64,000 nt of DNA from Dongia deserti (GTDB lineage: Bacteria > Pseudomonadota > Alphaproteobacteria > Dongiales > Dongiaceae), in contig NZ_QORW01000024.1 of the NCBI RefSeq assembly GCF_003574735.1, positions 1 to 64,000 of the forward strand, given 5' to 3'. Positions 28,689 through 37,481 of this stretch are shown here, piece by piece. Position numbers and translations under genes: made by a program. The notes under the pieces were generated by a model. The model searched no databases and was not told the DNA's origin. It worked only from the letters and a program-made list of their open reading frames with translations. Positions within the stretch are counted from its first letter, which is position 1; each line of letters starts with the position of its first letter.

Positions 28689-29576
28689 TCACACCGCTTT
28701 GAGCCAATGTGTCATGCGGGAATCAGCCAGAAAGACCGCGCAGGCGTCGAGGTAGCTCTCCGCCGTTTGCATCAGCGCCGCCTCTCCACGCGCTGCGGCC
28801 TCCATGGCGCACCAGCTGCCCGCCACCAGGGCGATGGCGGCCTTGAACAGGCCAATCCGCGCTAAAGTTTGTTCGCTTGCGTTGCCGAAGATGGTGGCCA
28901 CGAAGCGGCGCGCCGGCTCATCGTCATCCACCGGGCGGTGCATCAAGACCGAAGCCGGATCCCAGGCCGGGTCTGCCATAGACGAGAATTCCCAATCCAC
29001 GAGCCACAGCCTGCCGTCTGCGCCGAGCAGGAAGTTGGCCATGCTGGCATCGACATGGGCCGGCACCAGCGCCCGTGGCGAGCGCGCCAATGCCGCTTCG
29101 ATCGGCTGCGCCGCCTGCCGCAGCGTCATGGCGCGCGGGTGGGCATATTGCCCGAGATAGCGGTCGATCTCACCGAAGGGATGGCGCTCTCCCCGAAACG
29201 GCCGCTTACTGCGCTGCAGGCGTGACAGCAGCGCCGCCACCTTCTGCAACATCGCCGGATCGTTCAGATCGGCTGCGGTCAAAGGCCGCGCCCCGGTCAC
29301 GAAGCGCGTCACCAGCAACCTTTCATCCAGGAACAAGATCGGCGGCGCCAGGCCAAGTTCTGCGGCGATCGCCGCATTGTGCGTCTCCACGTCGCGGTCC
29401 AGGTATTGGGTGGTCGGTCCCGCGATACGGACGACATAAGAGTCCGCGCCGGCCGTGGCGCGAAACGTCTGATTGGTCACGCTGCCGATGGGCTCGACCC
29501 GCCAGTCCGCGCGGTTGCGGCCGGATAGGAAAGGAACGCGCTCCAGAAGATCCAGGTCGAAGGACAAACGGTTCAA
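28689..29576 (-). CDS. Phosphotransferase of the choline/thiamine-kinase-like (APH) family
   Basis: About 295 residues from a TTG at 29576 (LNRLSFDLDLLERVPFLSG); the start is uncertain, since a longer open frame would run into the divergent gene's promoter and no ATG fits. The nucleotide motif is GSVTNQTFRA; the catalytic loop is HVDASMANFLL and the metal-binding DWE replaces DFG, as in choline and ethanolamine kinases. It lies directly upstream of the thiamine operon in the same direction but before the riboswitch, so it is not under its control. A thiamine salvage kinase is plausible by context only. Confidence 0.7.
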   Translation of the reverse strand: MNRLSFDLDLLERVPFLSGRNRADWRVEPIGSVTNQTFRATAGADSYVVRIAGPTTQYLDRDVETHNAAIAAELGLAPPILFLDERLLVTRFVTGARPLTAADLNDPAMLQKVAALLSRLQRSKRPFRGERHPFGEIDRYLGQYAHPRAMTLRQAAQPIEAALARSPRALVPAHVDASMANFLLGADGRLWLVDWEFSSMADPAWDPASVLMHRPVDDDEPARRFVATIFGNASEQTLARIGLFKAAIALVAGSWCAMEAAARGEAALMQTAESYLDACAVFLADSRMTHWLKAV

Positions 29577-29649
29577 TTTAGTTAAACTGTTCTTAACCGG
29601 GCCATGACACAGTTTCCTATGCAGCCACTGAAAGCAACCGTCTAGATCT

Positions 29650-30543
29650 ATGTACCCCGAGGCTTTATCGGTCGTCCTGGTTTCGGCTTCGCCTGCCATC
29701 ATCGACCTTGTTCGCAACGCGTGCGCCAATGGCGCCAGCAGCGCGATCCAGTTCGCCGCCGCTGCCGATGCCGGCGCGGCGCAGCAGTACATCTCCGACC
29801 TCGATGGCGTGGTCGTCGTGCTCGATTGCGAAGGCTCAGCACCCACCGCCGAGTACCTGCGCCAGTTCGTGAGCGAGGATGCGGTCGCGCCGGTGATCGT
29901 CCTGACCCGCGATTTCTCGCCTGATGTGGAGTTGGAGATGATGCAGGCCGGCGCCGCCGAAGTCCTGCCGGCAACGCAGCTGAATTACGGCACCCTCCGG
30001 CGCGCGCTGCGTTACGCCCTGGACCGGCACGCGATGCGGCGCAAGCTCGCACGACTGACGCCCTTCGATCCGGTTTCCGGCCTGATGACCCAGTCGATGT
30101 TCTGGGAGATTCTCGGACTCGCCGTTCGGCGCGGTCAGCGGAACCGGGACTTCTTCTCCGTCCTGCTGATCGATTTCGACTGGAGCGATCTGCCCTCCGA
30201 CATTGCCGATCAGGCTGTCCCCATGCTCTTCAAGCGTTTTGCGGAGCGCATCAAGGCTGTGATGCGGGCCAGCGACACGGTCGCGAAGTTCGACAAATCC
30301 CAGATCGTCGTGCTCGCGGAATCCATGCCGCGTGTCGAGGACGTCCAGGTGGTTGCCGCCAAGATCCTCAGTGACATCACCGCCCCCAGCGCCTATCGCG
30401 ATCGCTACGTGACGGTCAAAGCCGCCATCGGCATCGCCATCTACCCGACCAGCGGCACCACGCCGGAGGATCTGATGGTCAGGGCGGGCGACGCGCTCGC
30501 CACCTCCATGGAGCGCAGCACCAACCGCTTCGCCTTCGGCTGA
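29650..30543 (+). CDS. Degenerate receiver plus degenerate GGDEF protein
   Basis: A 297-residue protein. Residues ~5-125 look like a receiver fold (VVLVSASPAIIDLVRNAC, then VVVVLDCEGSAP with Asp59, then PVIVLTRDFSPDVEL), but the acidic pair at the N-terminus is replaced by SASP. Residues ~140-297 resemble a diguanylate cyclase domain (FDPVSGLMTQSMFW, SVLLIDFDW, ASDTVAKF, then AAIGIAIYP), with the GGDEF signature replaced by DKSQI. It therefore cannot make cyclic-di-GMP in the standard way. It may bind a nucleotide or partner. Divergent from the kinase-like gene. Confidence 0.75.
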   Translation: MYPEALSVVLVSASPAIIDLVRNACANGASSAIQFAAAADAGAAQQYISDLDGVVVVLDCEGSAPTAEYLRQFVSEDAVAPVIVLTRDFSPDVELEMMQAGAAEVLPATQLNYGTLRRALRYALDRHAMRRKLARLTPFDPVSGLMTQSMFWEILGLAVRRGQRNRDFFSVLLIDFDWSDLPSDIADQAVPMLFKRFAERIKAVMRASDTVAKFDKSQIVVLAESMPRVEDVQVVAAKILSDITAPSAYRDRYVTVKAAIGIAIYPTSGTTPEDLMVRAGDALATSMERSTNRFAFG

Positions 30544-30689
30544 CCCGGCAGATTCTGCCGCGCGCGCAATCTTTGAAGGTCCCGCGCGCTCAAAAAAGCC
30601 GCAATTTCAATCTATTCGCCGACGTCATGGCCGGCATGGCGATTGCTTCGCCTTGGGCGTCCGAACCACAACAGTTCGAGAGGTCCATC

Positions 30690-31163
30690 ATGCTGAATAT
30701 GTTCTCCCGCGCGGAGACGCCTGCCCCGGCCAAGGCAACCGCCCCCGCCAAGGCGTCACCTGAGCCCTTGCGTCTGCTGCGCGAGCAGCCCGTCGCTACG
30801 GCCAATGCCAACCCCAAGCCGGCTGCCCGCAATGCCACCCGCACGCCCAATGTCGGCCAGTACCTCCATCACCTGCAGCATGATCTGAAGAGCTACGTGC
30901 GCGCCGAGACAGTGAATGCCGTGATCGGTGCAACGCCGGGCGAGATCCAACGGGTCGCGCGCATCGTGGCCAAGCTTAAGGGCCGCTATCTGGCCACGTT
31001 GATGGACCTCGGCAACGCAGCGAAGGGGCCGGTCGGTGAATCCGAAGTGCGAGAGCTGCGCCGCGTCCGCGAGATGTATGAGGAAGTCGAACTCGGCCTA
31101 ACCCGCCTGCGCGAGGCGGTCGAAATGGGTGATCTCGAGCTCGACGGCGTACGGGGGGAATAG
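30690..31163 (+). CDS. Hypothetical protein, 157 residues
   Basis: The start at 30690 (MLNMFSRAETPAP) follows a GAGAGGTCC ribosome site; a longer frame from 30573 has no such site. The first half is Ala/Pro/Lys-rich and disordered (KATAPAKASPEPLR). The second half is helical with DLKSYVRAETVNAVIGATPGE, ARIVAKLKGRYLATLMDL, and a heptad-like tail. It lies 147 bases after the degenerate GGDEF gene and may be on the same transcript. No family recognised. Confidence 0.65.
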   Translation: MLNMFSRAETPAPAKATAPAKASPEPLRLLREQPVATANANPKPAARNATRTPNVGQYLHHLQHDLKSYVRAETVNAVIGATPGEIQRVARIVAKLKGRYLATLMDLGNAAKGPVGESEVRELRRVREMYEEVELGLTRLREAVEMGDLELDGVRGE

Positions 31164-31166
31164 AGC

Positions 31167-32009
31167 TTACTTCCCCTTTTTCTTTCGAACCTCATCCCAA
31201 TCGGCGTCGGTCAGTTCACGCAGGAAGTTGAACTGACCGGCGCCTTGCAGCCATTCGCCACCGTCGATGGTGACGGCCTCGCCGTTGATGTACGCGGCGC
31301 CATCCGACAACAGAAATGCAGCAAGGTTCGCCAACTCCTCATGGCGGCCGGCACGGCCGAGGGGATTGTTGGTCTCGAACGTCTTCGCCAGATCGGGACG
31401 CGGCACCAGCCGCTCCCACGCGCCTGGTGTCGGAAAGGGTCCCGGTGCGATTGCGTTGAGGCGAACACCCTGCCCGCCCCATTCCACCGCCAGGCTGCGG
31501 GTCATGGCGAGCACGCCTGCCTTTGCCATGGCCGATGGCACGACATAGGCCGAGCCGGTCCAGGCATAGGACGTGATGATGGACAGCACGCTCGCTGGGC
31601 GCTTCTCGGCCAGCCAGCGCCGGCCGCATCCGACCGTCACGTATGCAGAGCCGTGCAGCACGATGCCGAGAACGGCGTCGATGGCGCGCGGCGACAGCTC
31701 CTCGGTCTTGGCGATGAAATTGCCGGCGGCATTGTTGACCAGCGCATCGAGCGGCCGATCCGCCCACAGCGCATTCAGCATTGCATCCACGGCTGCCGCA
31801 TCGCGGATGTCGCAGCGGTGCCACGCCACGCGCCCAGGCGCGATCTGCTCCAACTCCAAGGTCGCCTGCTTCAGCACCTCTTCGCGCCGCCCGCAGATCG
31901 CCAGGCTGGCGCCGAGCTCCAGGAAGCGCTTTCCCATCGCGAAGCCAAGGCCGGTACCGCCGCCGGTGACGAGGATTCGCTTGTCGCGCAACAGACCTGT
32001 TTCGAACAT
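31167..32009 (-). CDS. SDR oxidoreductase, 2,4-dienoyl-CoA-reductase-like
   Basis: A 280-residue protein. The NADP site is TGGGTGLGFAMG and the second motif NNAAGNF. The catalytic region reads SYAWTGSAYVVPSAMAKAG, in which the classical Tyr-x3-Lys is replaced by Ser-x3-Lys with a Tyr shortly before, as known for peroxisomal-type dienoyl-CoA reductases. RLNAIAPGPF and GEAVTIDGGEWL follow. It diverges from the TetR and acyl-CoA dehydrogenase genes, so a role in fatty-acyl or unsaturated-acid breakdown is likely. Confidence 0.82.
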   Translation of the reverse strand: MFETGLLRDKRILVTGGGTGLGFAMGKRFLELGASLAICGRREEVLKQATLELEQIAPGRVAWHRCDIRDAAAVDAMLNALWADRPLDALVNNAAGNFIAKTEELSPRAIDAVLGIVLHGSAYVTVGCGRRWLAEKRPASVLSIITSYAWTGSAYVVPSAMAKAGVLAMTRSLAVEWGGQGVRLNAIAPGPFPTPGAWERLVPRPDLAKTFETNNPLGRAGRHEELANLAAFLLSDGAAYINGEAVTIDGGEWLQGAGQFNFLRELTDADWDEVRKKKGK

Positions 32010-32097
32010 CCTTCACGCCCCACTGAGCTGTGTTTGCCGGGCATTATCGCCGCCCCTTGATTGCCATGCCAGCCTTGAACGTGTAAGAAAGCGAGCC

Positions 32098-32745
32098 ATG
32101 GCGCGCGATGCACTCAAGGAAGCTCGCAAGATCCAGTTGATGGAAGCCACCATCGACTGCATCGCCGCGCGCGGTTTTGCCGACCTGACCCTGGCCGATG
32201 TGGCGAGGGCGGCCGGCCTTAGCGTCGGCATCGTCAACTTCTATTTTCGCAGCAAGGACGTGCTGCTGATCGAGACGCTGCGGCATCTGGTCGGCGAGTA
32301 CATCCAGCAGACCAACGAAAATGTCCGCAAAGCCGGGCCGAGCGCTGCAGCGCAGATCGAAGCGATGATCGAGTCCGATTTTCATCGTACCATCGCAAAC
32401 CGCAAGAAAGTGACAGTCTGGTACGCATTCTGGGGTGAGACGCGCTGGCGGCCGGAATTCCTCAAGATCTGTCAGCAACACTCCGATGCCTTCCACGCCG
32501 AGACATGCGAGATCTTCGCGCGCCTGGCCGCCGAGGGCGGCTATCAGAATGTCGATGCCGATCTGGTCACGCGCGGTTTCGATGCCATGATCGACGGCCT
32601 CTGGCTCGACATGCTAATCAACCCGAAGGCCGTCGACCGCGACGCAGCCAAGCTGGTCGTGCGCACCTATCTCGCCGGCATCTTCCCCAACGAGTTCGGC
32701 CGACAAAGCACCGGTGGCGTCGCCGCCAAGGCCGCCACCGCCTGA
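32098..32745 (+). CDS. TetR-family regulator, BetI-like
   Basis: A 215-residue regulator; the ATG at 32098 follows AAGAAAGCGAG. The N-terminal helix-turn-helix is EATIDCIAARGFADLTLADVARAAGLSVGIVNFYFRSKD, which is a BetI-type opening. The C-terminal ligand domain (~80-215) has the VWYAFWGETRWRPEF segment also seen in BetI proteins. No betA or betB genes are near. The probable targets are the acyl-CoA dehydrogenase gene 60 bases downstream and the divergent SDR gene. Confidence 0.83.
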   Translation: MARDALKEARKIQLMEATIDCIAARGFADLTLADVARAAGLSVGIVNFYFRSKDVLLIETLRHLVGEYIQQTNENVRKAGPSAAAQIEAMIESDFHRTIANRKKVTVWYAFWGETRWRPEFLKICQQHSDAFHAETCEIFARLAAEGGYQNVDADLVTRGFDAMIDGLWLDMLINPKAVDRDAAKLVVRTYLAGIFPNEFGRQSTGGVAAKAATA

Positions 32746-32805
32746 CGTCACGCGCCCCATTCGGGCCGCATTCCGCGTACTCTTGCGTTCAACAGGTTGG
32801 TCGTC

Positions 32806-33981
32806 ATGCCTTATCCCCTGCCCGTGGAGGCGCGCGCCCTCCAAGCCGCTGTTCGCCGCTATGTCGATGAAGAGCTCATTCCCTGGGAAGTGCATGCCGA
32901 GATGAACCAGGGGGAAGTGCCGCCCGAGATCCTGGCGCGGCAGAAGAAGGCTGCGCGCGATCTCGGCCTCAATTCCATGGACGCGCCCAAAGAGCTCGGT
33001 GGCGGCGGTGCCTCGATGCTGCTGCAGGCGATCGCGCAGGAGCAAATCGGCCGCGTCACCAACGCGCTCGGCTGGCGTTTCTCGAATGTACAGCGTTGGA
33101 TGGTGAGCGCCTGCTCGTCGTATCAGATCGAAACTTGGGTCAAGCCGGTGATTGCCGATCAGCGCCATGAATGTTACGCGATCACCGAAGCCGAAGCCGG
33201 ATCCGACGTCGATGCTATCCAGGCGACCGCGCGCCGCGACGGCGAGCACTACGTGCTGAACGGTGAGAAGTGGCACGTCACCTCCGGCAACCTCGCCGAC
33301 GTGATGATCTTCCAGGCCAAGCTTGCGGATGGGCCAAACGCCGGCGCCCATTGCCTGTTCTTCGTCGACAGCGACACACCGGGCATCGAGATGGTGCGAT
33401 CGCCGGCCTATTCGCACACCTTCGCCGCGCATCACCCGATCTTTCGCTTCAAGGACGTGCGCGTGCCGGTCGCCAACCGCATCGGCGAGGAAGGCGACGG
33501 CATGAGCTTCACGCGCGACTGGTTTCGCTACGAGCGGCTGATGATCGGCGCACGCTGCTGCGGCGCCGCCGCGCGGCTGATCGACGAAACGACCGCATTT
33601 GCCAAGCAGCGCGTCGTGTTCGGAGACGCGCTCGCCGACAAGCAGGCGATCCAGTTCGTGCTGGCCGACAGCCTGACCGAATTGTGGGCCGCGCGCCTGA
33701 TGGTCTATCGCACCGCAGAAGCGATCGATGCCGGCGAGGACGTGAAGGTGAGCCATGCCCAAAGCTCGATGGTCAAGCTCTACGCTTCCGAGATGGCAAA
33801 CCGCGTAGCCGACCGCGCCGTGCAGATCTTTGGCGGCCGCGGCTACATGCGCGAGAACGTGGCCGAGCGCTTCTATCGCGAGCTGCGCGTCGAGCGCATC
33901 TGGGAAGGCACCAGCGAGATCCAACGCCTTATCATCGCCAACGGCCTTCTGAAGCGTGGCCAGGCGCCGCTGGTCGAGTAG
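32806..33981 (+). CDS. Acyl-CoA dehydrogenase
   Basis: A 391-residue FAD enzyme. The start at 32806 (MPYPLPVEARALQAAVRRYV) is chosen over a TTG three codons before it. Markers are CYAITEAEAGSDVDAIQATA (FAD-binding signature), WHVTSGNLADVMIF, and the C-terminal QIFGGRGYMRENVAERFYRELRVERIWEGTSEIQR, whose Glu before GTSEIQR is the usual catalytic base of medium-chain types. It follows the TetR gene by 60 bases. Substrate chain type is not evident. Confidence 0.88.
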   Translation: MPYPLPVEARALQAAVRRYVDEELIPWEVHAEMNQGEVPPEILARQKKAARDLGLNSMDAPKELGGGGASMLLQAIAQEQIGRVTNALGWRFSNVQRWMVSACSSYQIETWVKPVIADQRHECYAITEAEAGSDVDAIQATARRDGEHYVLNGEKWHVTSGNLADVMIFQAKLADGPNAGAHCLFFVDSDTPGIEMVRSPAYSHTFAAHHPIFRFKDVRVPVANRIGEEGDGMSFTRDWFRYERLMIGARCCGAAARLIDETTAFAKQRVVFGDALADKQAIQFVLADSLTELWAARLMVYRTAEAIDAGEDVKVSHAQSSMVKLYASEMANRVADRAVQIFGGRGYMRENVAERFYRELRVERIWEGTSEIQRLIIANGLLKRGQAPLVE

Positions 33982-34006
33982 CGGCTGCCGTTCGGGGGAC
34001 ACTGTC

Positions 34007-35281
34007 ATGTGGAAAGCTGTGCAGCCGGTGGTCCCGGTCCTGCTGGGAATCATCCTGATCGAGGCGGCGCTCGGGATCACCGGCACGCTGATCGGCGTGC
34101 AACTCGCGGATCGCGATGTATCGGCGTCTCTGATCGGCGTCGTCTTCTCTGCCTACAATGTCGGCTTCCTGCTCGGCACCCTCACCTGCGAGCGGATGAT
34201 CAATAATGTTGGCCATATCCGCGCGTTCGGCGTGTTCGCGGTCAGTGCCGCCATTGCCACGCTGCTGTTCGCGCTCACCACCGACGTCTATGCCTGGACG
34301 TTATTCAAGGGGCTGTCCGGCTATGCGCTGGCCGGCGGCTTCATCGTCATCGAATCCTGGCTGAACGATAAGGCGACCGAGCTCAATCGCGGCCGCATCT
34401 TCGCCGTCTACATGGTGGTGACCTGGGGCGCCGGCGGTCTATCGCCGCTGACGTTGAACATCGCGCCTATCGAGGGCGATTTCCTGTTCAAGGTCTGCAC
34501 CATTCTGATGGCGGCATCGATGATTCCCCTGGCGCTGACCAAGATCGGCAATCCCGAAGTTGGCCACAAGCAGAGCTTCGGCGTCCGGAAGCTGATCCAG
34601 GCCTCGCCGACCGGCGTCGTCTGCTGCTTCGCCTCCGGACTATTCACCGGCTCGCTCTATTCCCTCTTGCCCGCTTATACGGAGGCGGTCGGGTTCGGGG
34701 CGCGTGAGCTGTCGATCCTGATCGCCGTCGGCACGGCCGCAGCACTCATCGTCCAGTTGCCGGTCGGCTACGTCGCCGACCATTACGGACGGCGACCGGT
34801 CATCATCGGAACGAATGCGCTGGCAGGCGCACTGGCGCTGGCGATCGCCATGGCGCCTTCCCTCACCTTCACCGGGCTGCTGGTGCTGTTCTTCGCCATG
34901 ACGATGTTCCAATCGCCGCTTTATGCCCTGGGCGTGGGGCAGACCAACGATTATGTCGACCGCAAGGACTTCGTGCGCGCCGCCGCTGGGCTATTGTTCG
35001 TCTGGGGCCTTGGCGCCAGCGTCGGGCCGACGCTGGTTGGCCTGGTCATGGATGCGATCGGCGAGACCGGCCTGTTCTATTATGTCGGGATCGGCTACGG
35101 CCTCGTCGCGCTGTTCGCGCTCTATCGCGTGTTCCGCCGCCGCGCCAAGACGCCGAAGGAGCAGAGCGATTATGTCCCGGTGCCCAACATCCAGGCCGTC
35201 TACGGCGCCCCCGAGCTCGACCCGCGCGGCGAGTTCCAGCAATCCGCACGCTCGCGCATCGGGACAGGTTTCGAGGCGTAG
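34007..35281 (+). CDS. MFS transporter
   Basis: A 424-residue membrane protein. The ATG at 34007 follows a CGGGGGAC ribosome site, 25 bases after the acyl-CoA dehydrogenase stop. Twelve helices are predicted; loop 2-3 has CERMINNVGHIRAFGV (the MFS GxLaDrxGrr-like position), and the loop 8-9 repeat has GYVADHYGRRPVIIGT. The cytosolic tail is hydrophilic. It probably exports or imports a small acid or drug linked to the preceding genes; specificity not readable. Confidence 0.8.
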   Translation: MWKAVQPVVPVLLGIILIEAALGITGTLIGVQLADRDVSASLIGVVFSAYNVGFLLGTLTCERMINNVGHIRAFGVFAVSAAIATLLFALTTDVYAWTLFKGLSGYALAGGFIVIESWLNDKATELNRGRIFAVYMVVTWGAGGLSPLTLNIAPIEGDFLFKVCTILMAASMIPLALTKIGNPEVGHKQSFGVRKLIQASPTGVVCCFASGLFTGSLYSLLPAYTEAVGFGARELSILIAVGTAAALIVQLPVGYVADHYGRRPVIIGTNALAGALALAIAMAPSLTFTGLLVLFFAMTMFQSPLYALGVGQTNDYVDRKDFVRAAAGLLFVWGLGASVGPTLVGLVMDAIGETGLFYYVGIGYGLVALFALYRVFRRRAKTPKEQSDYVPVPNIQAVYGAPELDPRGEFQQSARSRIGTGFEA

Positions 35282-35284
35282 CCG

Positions 35285-37351
35285 CTACGGCACCGTCACC
35301 AGCGGCAAGTGCCGCTTGAATGGCACCTCGCCCTGGCCTGGTGCATCCAGCTCGCGCGCGTAGCGATGGCCGTGATAGACCGCGTGGGCGATGAAGCCTG
35401 GCGCGAGGCAGTCGCCGATGCGGGTGACGGATTTGATGCCGGCCGCTTTCACCGCCTCCGGATCGGCGGCGAGCGCGAGATAGAGTTCCTCGTTGGGCAG
35501 GCGCGAGGTCACCAGCACCACGGCCGCCGCTTCGATCTGCTCCTTGCTGGCGGCGTAGGCGCAGGTGATCTCGACGTAATCCTTCGCCACCGCCGTCACG
35601 TCGTGATGGGTCACGACATCGATTCCGAGCCTGCGCAGCTGCTTGTTGATATGCACTGCTTCAATGGTGTTGCCGGCCCAGGCGGAAGCGATGTCACCCG
35701 GCGTCACGAGCGTCACGTCATGGCCGGCCTTGCGCAACTTCTCCGCCACGACACCGCCGATGTAGAACTCCTCGGTATCGTAAACGACCACCGGACCTGA
35801 CGCTGGCAGTCTGTCCGCCATGATGTCGTCGGGCGTGAAGACCTTTGCCTGCTCCAGGCCCGGAATGGGCAGCCAGTGGCTGCGGCCATAGCCGTCGCGC
35901 CGCCACGTCGCGCCGGTTGCCAGCACCACGCGCTCGAAGCCGAACTCCAGCGCGTTCTCCGCGGTGAGCTTGCTGTCATAGTAGATCGTGACATGCGGCA
36001 TCTTCTCGATCTGCAGCATGCGGTGGTCGCGCACGCGCGCCCATGCCGAGAGCCCAGGCAAGCGCGATTCCCTAATCACGCGCCCGCCGAGCTCGGTGGT
36101 CGCCTCGGCCAGATGCACTTCGTAACCGCGCCGGCCCAAGGCACGCGCTGCCTCCAAGCCCGCCGGGCCGGCGCCGACGATCAGCACGCGGTCGTTCGAT
36201 CCACGCTCGCCGATGATCTCCGGGTGCCAGCCCTTGCGCCATTCCTCGCCCATCGTCGGGTTCTGGGTGCAGCGCATTGGCGTGATGGTATTGTCACCGC
36301 TGATGCAGATATTGCAGCCGATGCATTCGCGGATGTCTTCGAGTCGGCCTTCCTCGATCTTCCTGGGCAGAAACGGATCCGCAATCGAAGGCCGCGCGGC
36401 GCCGATCATGTCGAGCACGCCGCGCTTGATCTGCGAGACCATCGTGTCCGGCGAGGTGAAGCGGCCCACACCCACGACGGGCTTGGTAGTCAGCTTCTTC
36501 ACAAAGGCGGTGAACGGCTCCTGATATCCCTCTTCGGCGAAACGCGACGAGTAGGAATCGAATTTCCAATCGCTGATATTGACGTCCCACAAGTCCGGCA
36601 GCTCCGCCAGCATGGCGACGACATCGCGTGCCTCGCCCTGTGCCGTGATGCCGTCCGGCCCCATCATCTCGTCGGTCGCAAAGCGCACCGCGACAGCGCA
36701 GGCTTCGCCGACGGCATCCTTGGTATCCTCGATCACTTCGCGGAGCAGGCGCACACGGTTCTCGAGGCTCCCGCCATATTCGTCGGTGCGCGTGTTGCGC
36801 CGGCGCTGCAGAAAGTGCATCGGCAGCGAGAGATCGTGGCCGGCATAGACGTAGACGATGTCGAAGCCGGCCTTCCTGGCGCGGATCGCGGCCTCGCGGT
36901 GCCAGCGGCGGAAATTGCGGATGTCCTCGCGGTCCATGGCGCGCGCCTGGAACGGGTAATAGCGCGTGATCTGATGGACGGGCCCGATCGGCACCTCGCG
37001 GCTGTAGAAGTTGGAGGCCGATGGGCCGTTGTGATTGAGTTCGACCGCCGCCAGCGCGCCATGGCAATGCACCGCCTCGCACATCAGCGCGTTGTGGGGG
37101 ATGTCGTGATCGTCCCACAGCCGCGCCTCGACGAACGGGGACACATCGCTGGTGGGATGGATCTCGCATTCCTCGGTCGATACGACGGCCCAGCCGCCTT
37201 CCGCCTTCATGCCGCGCATGGCGGCATGGGCGTGCGGATGGCCGTGCCCCATGCCGTTGCAATGCGGCACCTGGAAGAACCGGTTCTTCGCGGTGACCGG
37301 CCCGATGCGGACAGGCTCGAAAAGGATGTCGTAACGCGGATCGCGCGCCAT
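35285..37351 (-). CDS. Trimethylamine/dimethylamine-dehydrogenase-like flavoprotein
   Basis: A 688-residue protein. The start at 37351 (MARDPRYDILFEPVRIGPV) matches the family's usual opening. The first ~370 residues form an FMN-binding old-yellow-enzyme barrel (VKNRFFQVPHCNG, NHNGPSASNFYSRE, YVYAGHDLSLPMHFLQRRRNTRTDEYGGSLENR). The cluster motif ECIGCNICISGDNTITPMRCTQNP follows, then a dinucleotide domain with GAGPAGLEAARALGRRGYEV. This is the domain order of the TMADH/histamine dehydrogenase group, which oxidises methylated amines or related tertiary amines. It is convergent with the MFS gene and divergent from the MlrC gene. The amine is unknown. Confidence 0.85.
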   Translation of the reverse strand: MARDPRYDILFEPVRIGPVTAKNRFFQVPHCNGMGHGHPHAHAAMRGMKAEGGWAVVSTEECEIHPTSDVSPFVEARLWDDHDIPHNALMCEAVHCHGALAAVELNHNGPSASNFYSREVPIGPVHQITRYYPFQARAMDREDIRNFRRWHREAAIRARKAGFDIVYVYAGHDLSLPMHFLQRRRNTRTDEYGGSLENRVRLLREVIEDTKDAVGEACAVAVRFATDEMMGPDGITAQGEARDVVAMLAELPDLWDVNISDWKFDSYSSRFAEEGYQEPFTAFVKKLTTKPVVGVGRFTSPDTMVSQIKRGVLDMIGAARPSIADPFLPRKIEEGRLEDIRECIGCNICISGDNTITPMRCTQNPTMGEEWRKGWHPEIIGERGSNDRVLIVGAGPAGLEAARALGRRGYEVHLAEATTELGGRVIRESRLPGLSAWARVRDHRMLQIEKMPHVTIYYDSKLTAENALEFGFERVVLATGATWRRDGYGRSHWLPIPGLEQAKVFTPDDIMADRLPASGPVVVYDTEEFYIGGVVAEKLRKAGHDVTLVTPGDIASAWAGNTIEAVHINKQLRRLGIDVVTHHDVTAVAKDYVEITCAYAASKEQIEAAAVVLVTSRLPNEELYLALAADPEAVKAAGIKSVTRIGDCLAPGFIAHAVYHGHRYARELDAPGQGEVPFKRHLPLVTVP

Positions 37352-37481
37352 GATGCCCCCAGAAACGCTACGTAACCAAGCAAATCGGCCGGCACTGTAG
37401 CCGATTTCGCCCCACCGGCAACCGGCTAGGCATTCGGTCGCGGCATTGCTAAGTTCCCGGGCCAATGAGGGGGAAATAGGC

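Noticed and set aside
29650-30543. Active diguanylate cyclase
   Set aside because: The GGDEF signature is replaced by DKSQI, so standard activity is not supported.
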